A DNA stretch of 8,519 bases from Pseudolabrys sp. (GTDB lineage: Bacteria; Pseudomonadota; Alphaproteobacteria; Rhizobiales; Xanthobacteraceae). How positions within the stretch are numbered: position 1 is the stretch's first letter; the number at the start of each line of letters is the position of its first letter. Shown piece by piece: positions 1 through 6,670 of this stretch. The DNA is taken from NCBI GenBank assembly GCA_026125925.1, contig JAHCKF010000131.1:1-8519 (forward strand), given 5' to 3'. A model generated the notes under the pieces. It was not told where the DNA came from and made no database searches. It saw nothing but the letters and a program-made list of their open reading frames with translations. Both the position numbers and the translations under genes were made by a program.

Positions 1-567
1 CTGCTCGGCTCCAAAACGCTGGTGATCGATGCCTGCCGCCATGCCATCTCGCACGCCGGCCGCTCGATCGCGCTCGACACGCGGCCGGTGCTCTTTGCGC
101 TCGCCCGTTCGCTGGCCGAAGCCTTTCCCGGTAGCGCATCGCGCGAGACGCTGCTCGCCCGCGCCTTCGGCGCCCGCCACGCCGACGAGTCGCATCGCGC
201 GCGCCTGCGCGTCGAGATCGGGCGCCTGCGCAAGACGCTGCTGGGCTTCACCGCCATCGAAGCGACGCCGGACGGCTTCGCGCTCAAGCCGCCGCGGGGG
301 CGCGACGTCGCGGTGCTGGCGCCGCCGAGCGATGAAGCGCACGCTACGGTCCTGGCTTTGCTTGCCGACGGCGAAGCGTGGTCGAGTTCGGCACTGGCGC
401 TGGCGCTCGGCGCCAGCCAGCGCACCGTGCAACGCGCGCTCGATGAACTGGCCGCCGCCGGCAAAGTGCAGCCCGTCGGCCACGGCCGCGCGCGGCGCTG
501 GATGGCGCCGCCGCTGCCGGGTTTCCCGACAAGCTTGTTACTCACGGCGGCCCTATCCGGCAGCTAG
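1..567 (+). CDS. Winged-helix transcriptional regulator, C-terminal part (5' end outside window)
   Basis: The reading frame is open from the first base of the window to a TAG at 565-567, so about 188 C-terminal residues are visible and the true start lies to the left. A GTG at 22 is only an internal codon. Two DNA-binding-like segments can be seen. Visible residues about 25-95 resemble an OmpR/PhoB-type winged helix: an 'LDTRPVLFALARSLAEAFPG' helix region, then 'RLRVEIGRLRKTL' as a possible recognition helix, then an 'IEATPDGFAL' wing. Residues about 110-165 form a second small winged helix in which 'ALGASQRTVQRALDELAAAG' is the helix-turn-helix and 'VGHGRARRW' the wing. This indicates a cytoplasmic transcription factor. 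Its sensor or N-terminal domain and target are not visible. The beta-propeller gene starts 39 nt downstream on the same strand, so the two are probably co-transcribed. The assignment rests on motif reading, and a close family was not identified. Confidence 0.75.
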   Translation: MLGSKTLVIDACRHAISHAGRSIALDTRPVLFALARSLAEAFPGSASRETLLARAFGARHADESHRARLRVEIGRLRKTLLGFTAIEATPDGFALKPPRGRDVAVLAPPSDEAHATVLALLADGEAWSSSALALALGASQRTVQRALDELAAAGKVQPVGHGRARRWMAPPLPGFPTSLLLTAALSGS

Positions 568-606
568 CTTGCGGCCATCAGGTCAACAGCATCAGAGGAA
601 CAGCGA

Positions 607-1233
607 ATGAAACGTTCGGCAGCCAATATCGTCCGCGAATTCAGTTTCCCGGACGTCACAACCGTGCACGGCGTCAGCTACGACGGCCGCAATGTCTGGA
701 TCGCGACCGGCGAGACGCTCAATGCCGTCGATCCCGATAGCGGCGACACGTTACACAAGCTCGATGTCCAGGCCGAAGCCGGCACGGCGTTCGACGGCCG
801 CCATCTGTTCCAGATCTTCGGCGACCGTATCCAGAAAGTCGATCCGCAAAGCGGCAAGGTCCTCTCCACCATTCCGGCGCCGGAAGGCGGCGCCGCCGGC
901 ATGGCCTGGGCGGAAGGTTCGCTCTGGGTCGGCCAACATCGCGGCCGCAAAATCCACCAGATCGATCCCGACACCGGCGCGATCCTGCGCACCATCGAGG
1001 CGACGCGCTTCGTCACCGGCGTGACCTGGCTCGGCGACGAACTCTGGCACGGCACCTGGCAGGACGATCAGAGCGACCTGCGCCGCATCGATCCGAAGTC
1101 CGGCGAAGTGCTCGAACAGATCGACATGCCGAAAAGTCTCGTCGTCTCCGGTCTGGAATCGAACGGCCGCGACACGTTCTTTTGCGGCGGCGGTCCGAGC
1201 GGCAAACTGCGCGTCGTGTCACGGCCGCGATAA
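607..1233 (+). CDS. Cytoplasmic YncE/glutamine-cyclotransferase-like beta-propeller protein
   Basis: This 208-residue protein starts at an ATG preceded by an AGAGGAA ribosome site (594-600, 6-nt gap). It contains four evenly spaced copies of an (I/V)DPxxGxxL unit, at residues 41-54, 78-92, 119-132 and 161-175. Each follows a G-x-W or LW strand such as 'AWAEGSLWVG' (100-109) or 'TWLGDELWHG' (140-149). This is the blade pattern of YncE-like and glutaminyl-cyclotransferase-like beta-propellers. No signal peptide or membrane segment is present, so the protein is probably cytoplasmic, unlike the secreted cyclotransferases. At 208 residues it has room for only about four or five blades. A catalytic role is not supported by any residue I can point to; ligand binding or scaffolding is possible. 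It sits 39 nt behind the winged-helix regulator, which suggests a shared operon and perhaps a sensor partner (inference). Confidence 0.82.
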   Translation: MKRSAANIVREFSFPDVTTVHGVSYDGRNVWIATGETLNAVDPDSGDTLHKLDVQAEAGTAFDGRHLFQIFGDRIQKVDPQSGKVLSTIPAPEGGAAGMAWAEGSLWVGQHRGRKIHQIDPDTGAILRTIEATRFVTGVTWLGDELWHGTWQDDQSDLRRIDPKSGEVLEQIDMPKSLVVSGLESNGRDTFFCGGGPSGKLRVVSRPR

Positions 1234-1244
1234 AGGCGAATATG

Positions 1245-1269
1245 GGCCGCGCCGCCGGGCGGCGCGGCC
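1245..1269. terminator. GC-rich hairpin between convergent genes, candidate terminator
   Basis: A perfect 10-bp inverted repeat pairs 1245-1254 (GGCCGCGCCG) with 1260-1269, around a 5-nt CCGGG loop. On the + strand it is followed by TTTG, so the T run is short. The hairpin lies between the stop of the beta-propeller gene (1233) and the stop of the convergent SDR gene (1276), where a shared terminator would be expected. The stem is strong but the weak T tract makes intrinsic termination uncertain. Confidence 0.5.
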
Positions 1270-1275
1270 TTTGAT

Positions 1276-2079
1276 TCAGTCCGCAGCCCGATAGCGCTCA
1301 GCCGCGTGCTCATTGCCGAAATTCGGCAGCATCGCCAGCCGCGCCGCGTTGAAAGTCTCCCACTGCGCGGCGTCCGGCAGCGGCGGGATGGTGACAGTCT
1401 CGCGCCTGTCGTAGCCGGCGAGCGCCGCATCGACCAGTTCGCCGACCGCCATCACACCTGTGAGTTGGTCGACGTCGCGGCCGGAGCGTTCCCAGATTTC
1501 GGTGCGCGTCGCCGCCGGCAGCACCGCCTGCACATAAACCCCGCGGCTGCCGAGTTCGGCATTCAGACTCTGCGATAAGGTCAGCACGAAGGATTTGCTG
1601 GCGCTGTAGGCGCCGAGGCCGATCTCGGGCGCGAGGCCCAGCACCGAGGCGATGTTGATGATGTCGCCCTTGTTCTGCGCCAGGAAGCGCTTCACCGCCG
1701 CGGCGGCGAGCCGCGTCACCGCGGTGACGTTGACCTTGATCAGCGCTTCCATGACGTCCGGATCGCCGTCGGCGAAACCGCCTGGTGCAGCAATTCCGGC
1801 ATTATTCACCAGCACGCCGATGGCGGCGTCATCGCGCAAGCGCTTTTCGACCTTGGCGAGGTCGGCCGCGCCGGAAAGATCGGCCGGCAGCACATCGACT
1901 TCGACGCCCGCTTCGGCGCGCAGCCGGGTCGCTAGTGCATTCAGCCGTCCCGCGTCCCGCGCCACCAGCACCAAGTCATGGCCGCGTTTGGCGAAGCGGC
2001 CGGCATAAACGGCGCCGATGCCCGAAGAGGCTCCGGTGATCAGAACGGTAGGTTTCACTTGAGGTTCCGCTTGGGCCAT
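1276..2079 (-). CDS. SDR family NAD(P)-dependent oxidoreductase
   Basis: This 267-residue classical short-chain dehydrogenase/reductase is a cytoplasmic Rossmann-fold enzyme that interconverts alcohols and carbonyls using NAD(P)(H). The cofactor motif TGASSGIG is at residues 15-22. The NNAG motif is at 92-95. The catalytic tetrad reads N117, S145, Y158 and K162 (Y-S-A-S-K). The length is normal for the family. The ATG at 2079 is preceded by a strong AGGAGG site at 2090-2085 with a 5-nt gap, which settles the start. R41 after the second strand ('LVLVAR') would fit NADP(H) preference, but this is an inference. The substrate cannot be read from the sequence. The gene is transcribed divergently from a TetR-type repressor across an 83-nt gap containing a candidate operator, so it is probably that repressor's target. 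Confidence 0.95.
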   Translation of the reverse strand: MAQAEPQVKPTVLITGASSGIGAVYAGRFAKRGHDLVLVARDAGRLNALATRLRAEAGVEVDVLPADLSGAADLAKVEKRLRDDAAIGVLVNNAGIAAPGGFADGDPDVMEALIKVNVTAVTRLAAAAVKRFLAQNKGDIINIASVLGLAPEIGLGAYSASKSFVLTLSQSLNAELGSRGVYVQAVLPAATRTEIWERSGRDVDQLTGVMAVGELVDAALAGYDRRETVTIPPLPDAAQWETFNAARLAMLPNFGNEHAAERYRAAD

Positions 2080-2110
2080 ACCGGCCTCCTATTCATGTTA
2101 TTCGTAATGA

Positions 2111-2139
2111 TTGTATTTATGATGCTCATACTGTATAAG
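2111..2139 (+). promoter_or_regulatory. Candidate sigma70-type promoter for the tetR-like gene
   Basis: TTGTAT at 2111-2116 and TATAAG at 2134-2139 are separated by 17 nt, matching primary-sigma-factor spacing. The -10 element lies 23 nt upstream of the ATG at 2163, with a GGAGG ribosome site at 2151-2155 (7-nt gap). This AT-rich stretch stands out clearly from the GC-rich surroundings. A start of transcription near 2146 would give a very short leader. Confidence 0.5.
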
Positions 2140-2143
2140 TCAA
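2115..2143 (-). promoter_or_regulatory. Candidate divergent promoter for the SDR gene
   Basis: Reading the minus strand, TTGACT (2143-2138) and ATAAAT (2120-2115) are separated by 17 nt. They point towards the SDR start at 2079. The -35 is close to consensus and the -10 is weaker. The element overlaps the oppositely directed promoter, so the two would share one regulatory segment. Confidence 0.4.
2118..2130. promoter_or_regulatory. Inverted repeat, candidate TetR-family operator
   Basis: TATGA-TGC-TCATA is a perfect 5-bp-arm inverted repeat with a 3-nt spacer. It lies in the spacer of both candidate divergent promoters, between the SDR and TetR-type genes. TetR-family proteins bind as dimers to palindromes placed this way and usually repress both genes. 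The arms are short, so chance occurrence is possible; position is the main argument. Confidence 0.45.
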
Positions 2144-2162
2144 CAGCCACGGAGGCCGTCAC

Positions 2163-2705
2163 ATGAAAGTGAGCAAGGAAAAGGTCGCTGAGCATCGCCG
2201 GGCGATCCTGGAAGCAGCCGGCCGGCTGTTCCGCGCGCGCGGTTTCGACGATGTCAGCGTCGCCGACGTTATGAAGGAAGCCGGGCTCACACACGGCGCC
2301 TTCTACGGCTACTTCCGGTCGAAGGACGCCCTCATCGCCGCAGCGATGGCGGCGGCTCTGGCGCCGGACCCGGCGAAGACAAGCGGCGGCGTTGCGGCAT
2401 TTGCCGACAACTATCTGCACCCACGGCACCGCGATAACCGCGATGCATCCTGCCCGTTCTCGAGCCTCGGCACCGAAGCCTCGCGCGGCTCCGGCGACTT
2501 GCGTCACACCATGACGGCGTCGCTGCGGCAAACACTCGATCGCCTCGCCGCCGAGGCCGATGGCGCAACGCCTGACGATAAACGACGCAATGCGATTGTG
2601 GCCTGGTCGGCCATGGTCGGCGCCCTCGTGCTGGCCCGCATTGCCGACGACGAGGCACTGTCGAGAGAAATTCTGCGGGAGACGCGGGCCGGGATGCCGT
2701 TCTAG
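2163..2705 (+). CDS. TetR/AcrR family transcriptional regulator
   Basis: This 180-residue regulator has a typical N-terminal TetR DNA-binding domain. Helix 1 is about residues 8-27 ('ILEAAGRLFRARGFDDVSV'). The helix-turn-helix is about 31-51 ('VADVMKEAGLTHGAFYGYF'), followed by the usual SKDAL segment at 53-57. The remaining 120 residues form a variable ligand-binding and dimerisation domain that contains 'CPFSSLGTEASR' (97-108), a pattern common in one TetR subgroup in which a CP pair precedes a conserved E. The ATG at 2163 has a GGAGG site with a 7-nt gap. The protein is slightly shorter than the usual 190-210 residues. Its divergent arrangement with the SDR gene suggests that it represses that gene and itself. 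The inducer is unknown. Confidence 0.93.
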   Translation: MKVSKEKVAEHRRAILEAAGRLFRARGFDDVSVADVMKEAGLTHGAFYGYFRSKDALIAAAMAAALAPDPAKTSGGVAAFADNYLHPRHRDNRDASCPFSSLGTEASRGSGDLRHTMTASLRQTLDRLAAEADGATPDDKRRNAIVAWSAMVGALVLARIADDEALSREILRETRAGMPF

Positions 2706-2756
2706 CCACGGTCGCCAAAGCGTATCGCCACTCGGACGTATCGGCCTCGCGCTCGC

Positions 2757-3527
2757 TCAGATCGCCGCCGGCGGCATCGGCCGGTGCGCGCCGAGTTCTT
2801 TGGCGGCGAGCTTGGTCCATACCTCGCCGGCGTCATCGGCATATTCGAACACGCTCAGATCCGTTGGCGCTATGGTGCCGGCTTCGATCAGCGCCTCGAA
2901 GTTGACCGCGGACTTCCAGAACCGGCGGTCAACCATGATGGTCGCGACCGGAGGCGACTTACCGGTAATGCGTAGATTGAGGATTTCGAACAACTCGTCG
3001 AACGTTCCGAAACCGCCGGGAAACACCACCAAGGCGTTGGCGCGCATGGCGAGGTGCATCTTGCGCACCGAGAAATAATGGAAGCGGAAACTCAGTTCCG
3101 GCGTGATGTAGGGATTGGGCTTCTGTTCGTGCGGCAGCTCGATGTTGAACCCGATCGAGGGCGCGCCGGCGTCATAGGCGCCGCGGTTGGCCGCTTCCAT
3201 GATTCCGGGCCCGCCGCCGGTCGCAATCACATTGTCGCGGATCAGCCCGTTCGGCCGCAGGGCGCCGCCCTGCTCCGAGGCGATGCGGCCGAAGGCGCGC
3301 GCCTGTTCGTACCAGAAAGCGCCGCGGCCCGTCCCCGTCTCGCGCACGCGCGCCGAACCGAACACGACAATCGTCGAGTGGATGTGCCACTTGAGAAGTC
3401 CGGCTTCCGCCGCTTCGAACTCCTGCCGTAGCCGCTCGCCGCGCTGGCCATTACCGGGTCCGAACTCGGCGCAGAGCTCTTCACTCCTCGTTCCGTTCTT
3501 CGGCAGCGCGTTGTCGCTTTCGCTCAC
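2757..3527 (-). CDS. LOG family protein (cytokinin riboside 5'-monophosphate phosphoribohydrolase-like)
   Basis: With the proposed GTG start this is a 256-residue LOG/TIGR00730-type protein, formerly annotated as 'lysine decarboxylase'. Known members are cytosolic phosphoribohydrolases that release a free base from nucleoside 5'-monophosphates. Visible motifs are a Rossmann-like 'FGSAR' (56-60), 'GGGPGIMEAAN' (104-114), R155-K156, and the hallmark PGGFGTFDE (170-178), giving the expected R155/E178 active-site pair. The roughly 50-residue N-terminal extension matches the longer LOG type. The frame can be extended to 3578, but that overlaps the hydrolase gene by 50 nt. The GTG at 3527 lies one base after the hydrolase TGA (3529-3531), which fits translational coupling, although its Shine-Dalgarno is weak. 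Whether it makes cytokinin or acts in nucleotide salvage cannot be told from the sequence. Confidence 0.93.
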   Translation of the reverse strand: MSESDNALPKNGTRSEELCAEFGPGNGQRGERLRQEFEAAEAGLLKWHIHSTIVVFGSARVRETGTGRGAFWYEQARAFGRIASEQGGALRPNGLIRDNVIATGGGPGIMEAANRGAYDAGAPSIGFNIELPHEQKPNPYITPELSFRFHYFSVRKMHLAMRANALVVFPGGFGTFDELFEILNLRITGKSPPVATIMVDRRFWKSAVNFEALIEAGTIAPTDLSVFEYADDAGEVWTKLAAKELGAHRPMPPAAI

Positions 3528-3528
3528 G

Positions 3529-4755
3529 TCATTTGATCCCGTCGAACCACGTTTTCCAGTGTGGCACAGCCGTCGCATAAGTGCCGCGGTGGCTGGTCTG
3601 CCCGGTCGAGACCGCTTCGATCTGCTGGTTACCGTTGCCGATCGCCTGCTGATAAGTCATGGCGAGCCGGCCGAGCCCCGTGCTGATCGCCTCGTCGGCC
3701 TCGCCGTAATAATTGCGCACCGGCGACCGGATGATCCAGCGATAGGCCGTCGTTTGCGCCACGAGCTTGCCGTAGGCCGACTCCGCGAAATACTGCGCGT
3801 CGAAATAATCCTTGTTCAACAGCTTGTGCAGATCCGTCGGCACATCCGCCGGATTGAACGGCTGGCGCTCGTAGGCCTTGCGCGCCACCTCGTAATAGGG
3901 CGCGGCAATCAGCGACCGCGCCAGGCCCGGCACGCCGTAGTAGTTCTCGAAGGAGAACGACGACAGGATGAACAGCGAATTCACCCAGTCGGCGTCGTTC
4001 TTGCGCGGAAAGTTGAGAAAGCCGTTGAGCGCCACAAAAATGTCGACCGGCGCGCTCGCAGTCGCCGCGGCATCCACCTTGACGCCGGAACTCTCCAGCT
4101 TTTCGAGAAAGGCCATGGTGACGAAGCCGCCCTGCGACCAGCCGGCAATGAACAACCTGGTGCTCGTCAGCTTGAGATCCGCAAGCACGGCGCGACTCGC
4201 CATCAGCATGTCGAAGGTGGCCTGTTGGTGACTGGCCTTGACCATGTAGCCTTCAGGCTCCTTCGACGACCCCATGCCGAAGTAGTCGGCGCCAATGACG
4301 ATGTAGCCCTGCCCGGCGAACTGCGCGAGCATGAGCTGCGTCTCCGGCGACTGATCGGGGAACGACGGCACCTGCGTCTTCTCGTACACAGTGCCGTGTT
4401 GATACGATACGAGCGGGAACGAGGTGCCGGCGATATCCGGAACCGCGATGAGACCGGTGGCGACGATCGGCTTGTTGCCGCGCTCGGGCGCCACCGAATT
4501 GTAGCTGACGCGGTAGAGCTTCACCGCATTCGTCGCCGGCGTGTATTTGACATCGACCCCGAAGAACTTCGGCGTGTCGTCGTTGAGCACCTTGTTGAGC
4601 TTGTCGGCGTCCCAGCGACCGATCAGTTCGTAGCTGACGCCAGAGGCGACTTGCACCGCGGCGCTGTTCTGTGCGCGTACTGCCGGAGCTACGGCAACGG
4701 AAGCCACCGCGATACTCCCAACAACAAGCCAGGCAGCCAGCGCGCGCGCGATCAT
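3529..4755 (-). CDS. Secreted alpha/beta hydrolase (lipase/esterase-like)
   Basis: This 408-residue precursor begins with a clear signal peptide: an Arg near the N-terminus, a hydrophobic core at about residues 5-24, and a likely cleavage after V-R-A at residue 28. The mature part has an alpha/beta-hydrolase fold. The nucleophile elbow GWSQG is at 205-209 (Ser207). A probable acid is Asp354 in 'YYGEAD', and a probable catalytic His is His389 in 'QTSHRG'. An oxyanion-hole-like 'YQHGT' is at 119-123, with 'GADYFGMGSS' at 155-164. The family resembles secreted lipases/esterases, but the substrate (ester, polyester or peptide) is not determinable. The protein is probably periplasmic or extracellular. 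The ATG at 4755 has a GGAGAA site at 4766-4761 with a 5-nt gap. It is the first gene of a probable two-gene operon with the LOG gene. A direct repeat TGCAC (4782-4786, 4794-4798) lies just upstream. Confidence 0.9.
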   Translation of the reverse strand: MIARALAAWLVVGSIAVASVAVAPAVRAQNSAAVQVASGVSYELIGRWDADKLNKVLNDDTPKFFGVDVKYTPATNAVKLYRVSYNSVAPERGNKPIVATGLIAVPDIAGTSFPLVSYQHGTVYEKTQVPSFPDQSPETQLMLAQFAGQGYIVIGADYFGMGSSKEPEGYMVKASHQQATFDMLMASRAVLADLKLTSTRLFIAGWSQGGFVTMAFLEKLESSGVKVDAAATASAPVDIFVALNGFLNFPRKNDADWVNSLFILSSFSFENYYGVPGLARSLIAAPYYEVARKAYERQPFNPADVPTDLHKLLNKDYFDAQYFAESAYGKLVAQTTAYRWIIRSPVRNYYGEADEAISTGLGRLAMTYQQAIGNGNQQIEAVSTGQTSHRGTYATAVPHWKTWFDGIK

Positions 4756-4863
4756 TCAGTTTCTCCGGGTGAAGTGCGATATGCACCCTGCCTTGCACAG
4801 CTTAAATTTCGCTGAATAGTTCCGCGGACGGCGACCACGGCGCCCGCCCCGGCCGAAAGCTAT

Positions 4864-4892
4864 GGCCCCAAGGCTCCTCGTTTCCTTGGGCC
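4864..4892 (-). terminator. Hairpin downstream of the VOC gene, weak terminator candidate
   Basis: CCCAAGG (4867-4873) pairs with CCTTGGG (4884-4890) around a 10-nt loop. The stem extends by a further GGC/GCC on the outside if one C is bulged. It lies 21 nt beyond the stop codon of the minus-strand VOC gene and before the hydrolase gene. No T run follows on the minus strand, so it may instead be an mRNA 3'-end stabiliser or have no function. Confidence 0.35.
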
Positions 4893-4912
4893 GTGCCGAC
4901 CGCCGTCAGCGA

Positions 4913-5335
4913 TCAGCCGCGAAACGTGACGTGGCCATTCTCGTCGATCGGCCAGGCCGGGTTCCAGGCAATTTCCCAGGCGTGGGCATCGGGGTCGGCA
5001 ACATAGCCACGAAAACCGCCATGCGGCGGCTCATCGGCGGCACGCAAAACATGGCCACCGGCCGCGGCCAGCCGCTCGATGGTCGGAAGGACGTCGTCCT
5101 TGTCGCGAACATTGTGCGCCAGCGCAAAGGCGCCTGGCCGCGACCAGCTACTACGCATCATGTCGCGCTCGAGCGCCGCCGCCTGCCAGGTGCTGAGAAC
5201 AAAACCGTTCATCTGGTAGAAAATGATCTCGTCGTTCTCGAATACCGGCTTCCAGCCAAAACCTTCGGTGTAGAAGCGTCGCGATCGGCCAAGATCGGCA
5301 ATTCCCAAGGTGATCACGGCGACTTGCTGTTGCAT
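4913..5335 (-). CDS. VOC family protein (glyoxalase/bleomycin-resistance fold)
   Basis: This 140-residue single-domain vicinal-oxygen-chelate protein shows the two beta-alpha-beta-beta-beta modules of the superfamily. The first opens with 'ITLGIADLGRSRRFYTEGFG' (8-27). The second ends with 'GYVADPDAHAWEIAW' (110-124), in which E121 is the usual C-terminal metal ligand. The first-strand position that is His in many metal-dependent members is hydrophobic here (V-I-T), so the metal site may be incomplete. 'LAHNV' (72-76) is typical of a common proteobacterial subfamily of unknown substrate. The ATG at 5335 has an AAGGA site (5347-5343, 7-nt gap). The gene lies 64 nt behind the DJ-1/PfpI-like gene on the same strand and may be co-transcribed with it. 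It is likely cytoplasmic. The reaction is unassigned. Confidence 0.92.
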   Translation of the reverse strand: MQQQVAVITLGIADLGRSRRFYTEGFGWKPVFENDEIIFYQMNGFVLSTWQAAALERDMMRSSWSRPGAFALAHNVRDKDDVLPTIERLAAAGGHVLRAADEPPHGGFRGYVADPDAHAWEIAWNPAWPIDENGHVTFRG

Positions 5336-5399
5336 CTCAAAATCCTTCGTCAGCTATACTTGCGTGCAATCTCAGGACACTCAAGACGTCATCTGGAAC

Positions 5400-6533
5400 T
5401 CAATGTCTCAAATACTCGAGCTGTTGGGCGACTGACTCCGCGGTCCGCGCGCCATAGCGTTGACCGATTGCCGCGAGGGTGTCACCCAGTACTTTCGCAG
5501 GACGGCGGTCGCCGATCGACGGCGCGACTAGATCGTGCTGCGATGCAGCGTTGACATGGTCGGGAATGATGCGCAGGCCGCTTCGTGTTTCGACGGCGCC
5601 TGCTTTGTCAGCAAACGTTACCGCATGCGAGCGATAGGTCCGCGACCAGGCATCGGCAAGAAGCGCCAACGACACTTCGTCGATACCGGGCGTCATCTCG
5701 ATACCGACCTGCTCACGTCGCCAGAACGCGAGCGTGTTGCCAAGCACGGTGAGCGCGAACGAACGGGTGAGTTTGAATGCATCGCTGCGGTGGCCGCCCT
5801 GCCATTGCTCGAGTCCGAGATCGCGTGCGACTGCCGCGGCCTTGGCTCGACCAGCGATCGCTTCAACCAATGTCAGCGACATCGGCATCGATGCGCTGAT
5901 CGTCGCAACGTCGCCGTCGACGACGATGCGCCGATCGGCGACATAAACGATAGACGGGTGCCGACGGCGCAGTTCGTCAAGATAATACCAGTGCGTTGTG
6001 GCTCGCTTGCCATCCAGCAGGCCGGCGGAGGCTACGACCTTGGCGCCAGCGCAGACACCAATAATGATGGCACCTTTCCCGGCCTGGTCCTTGAGGAATG
6101 TCATAATGTCCGGATCATCGTCGCGACTCATCGCCGGCACGATGATGTAATCCGCACCGCCGGGATGTTGTTTATTGAATTGATCCAATGTCGCGTGCGG
6201 CTCGACCGTCAGCGCGGGAAACAGCCGCATGGGACCCGGCCCGGTGGCGAGCGCGACGACATCGGCGACATCGGCACGGCGCAGAATGCCATAGGGCATC
6301 AGATAGTCCGTCGTTTCCGTTGCATCATTGATGCCGGCAACGGCAATCAGCGGCCGCCGCTGCTTGCGGGTCCGCGGCTGGAGCGCGTCCACAATCCGTT
6401 TCGCCTCCTCGGTGGTCAACGGCATCGGAGCGCCGGCCACTGTCGTTTCCGGAAGACGATAGATCCACAGAGCAAATAAGGCGGCGGGAAAGACAACGGC
6501 CGCCACTCCAAGCGAGATGGCGAGTTTCCACAT
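5400..6533 (-). CDS. DJ-1/PfpI-family protein with N-terminal membrane anchor
   Basis: Starting from the ATG at 6533 the product has 377 residues. Residues about 4-25 form one hydrophobic segment, so the protein is membrane-anchored or exported. Residues about 60-230 match a DJ-1/PfpI (class I glutamine amidotransferase-like) domain of the type found in GlxA/AraC-like regulators: 'YIIVPA' (129-134), the nucleophile elbow 'IIGVCAGAK' with Cys161 (157-165), and 'AGLLDGKRATTHW' (170-182) with His181. No AraC helix-turn-helix follows. Instead residues about 277-330 ('MTPGIDEVSLALLADAW', then 'SGLRIIPDHV') look like the start of a second DJ-1 module without its nucleophile part. A GTG at 6551 would add six residues but has no ribosome site, whereas the ATG has AGGGA at 6542-6538 (4-nt gap). 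The gene precedes the VOC gene and diverges from yghU. Its activity is unknown. Confidence 0.85.
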   Translation of the reverse strand: MWKLAISLGVAAVVFPAALFALWIYRLPETTVAGAPMPLTTEEAKRIVDALQPRTRKQRRPLIAVAGINDATETTDYLMPYGILRRADVADVVALATGPGPMRLFPALTVEPHATLDQFNKQHPGGADYIIVPAMSRDDDPDIMTFLKDQAGKGAIIIGVCAGAKVVASAGLLDGKRATTHWYYLDELRRRHPSIVYVADRRIVVDGDVATISASMPMSLTLVEAIAGRAKAAAVARDLGLEQWQGGHRSDAFKLTRSFALTVLGNTLAFWRREQVGIEMTPGIDEVSLALLADAWSRTYRSHAVTFADKAGAVETRSGLRIIPDHVNAASQHDLVAPSIGDRRPAKVLGDTLAAIGQRYGARTAESVAQQLEYLRH

Positions 6534-6642
6534 CACGTCCCTGTAACTCACGAGGCGTGAAGCGGTTCAGCCGAGCCACTCGCGCTTGCCGGCCGGTCGC
6601 CGGACCGCCTCGCCGCACAAGCTATCGTGGCGGAATGACGGC

Positions 6643-6670
6643 TTGCCCGAGCCGCGGCGCTGCCCATATT
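6643..6670 (+). promoter_or_regulatory. Weak promoter candidate for yghU
   Basis: TTGCCC (6643-6648) and CATATT (6665-6670) are 16 nt apart and point towards the gene at 6701. Both hexamers match only partly, and the surrounding 150-nt gap offers nothing better. Transcription would start near 6677, inside the palindrome at 6670-6683. Confidence 0.3.

Noticed and set aside
2706..2756. Possible terminator between the convergent TetR-type and LOG genes
   Set aside because: I see no convincing stem-loop or T run in these 51 bases, only a near repeat of CGTATCG.
3528..3578. LOG gene starting at 3578 instead of 3527
   Set aside because: This would overlap the hydrolase coding region by 50 nt, and the added residues are not family-like. 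The GTG at 3527 directly follows the hydrolase stop.
3187..4815. A 542-codon open frame on the + strand, antisense to the hydrolase and part of the LOG gene
   Set aside because: Long antisense frames are common in GC-rich coding DNA. The translation is Arg/His/Leu-rich with no recognisable domain, whereas the opposite strand encodes two clear enzyme families with ribosome sites and catalytic motifs.
4862..5554. A + strand frame of 230 codons opposite the VOC gene
   Set aside because: The minus strand encodes a textbook VOC protein with a ribosome site. The + frame has no family pattern and runs across gene boundaries.
5535..6479. A 314-codon open frame on the + strand opposite the DJ-1/PfpI gene
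   Set aside because: It is low in recognisable motifs and rich in Arg/Asp/Gly, as expected for a shadow frame. The minus strand has the VCAGA nucleophile motif and a plausible start.
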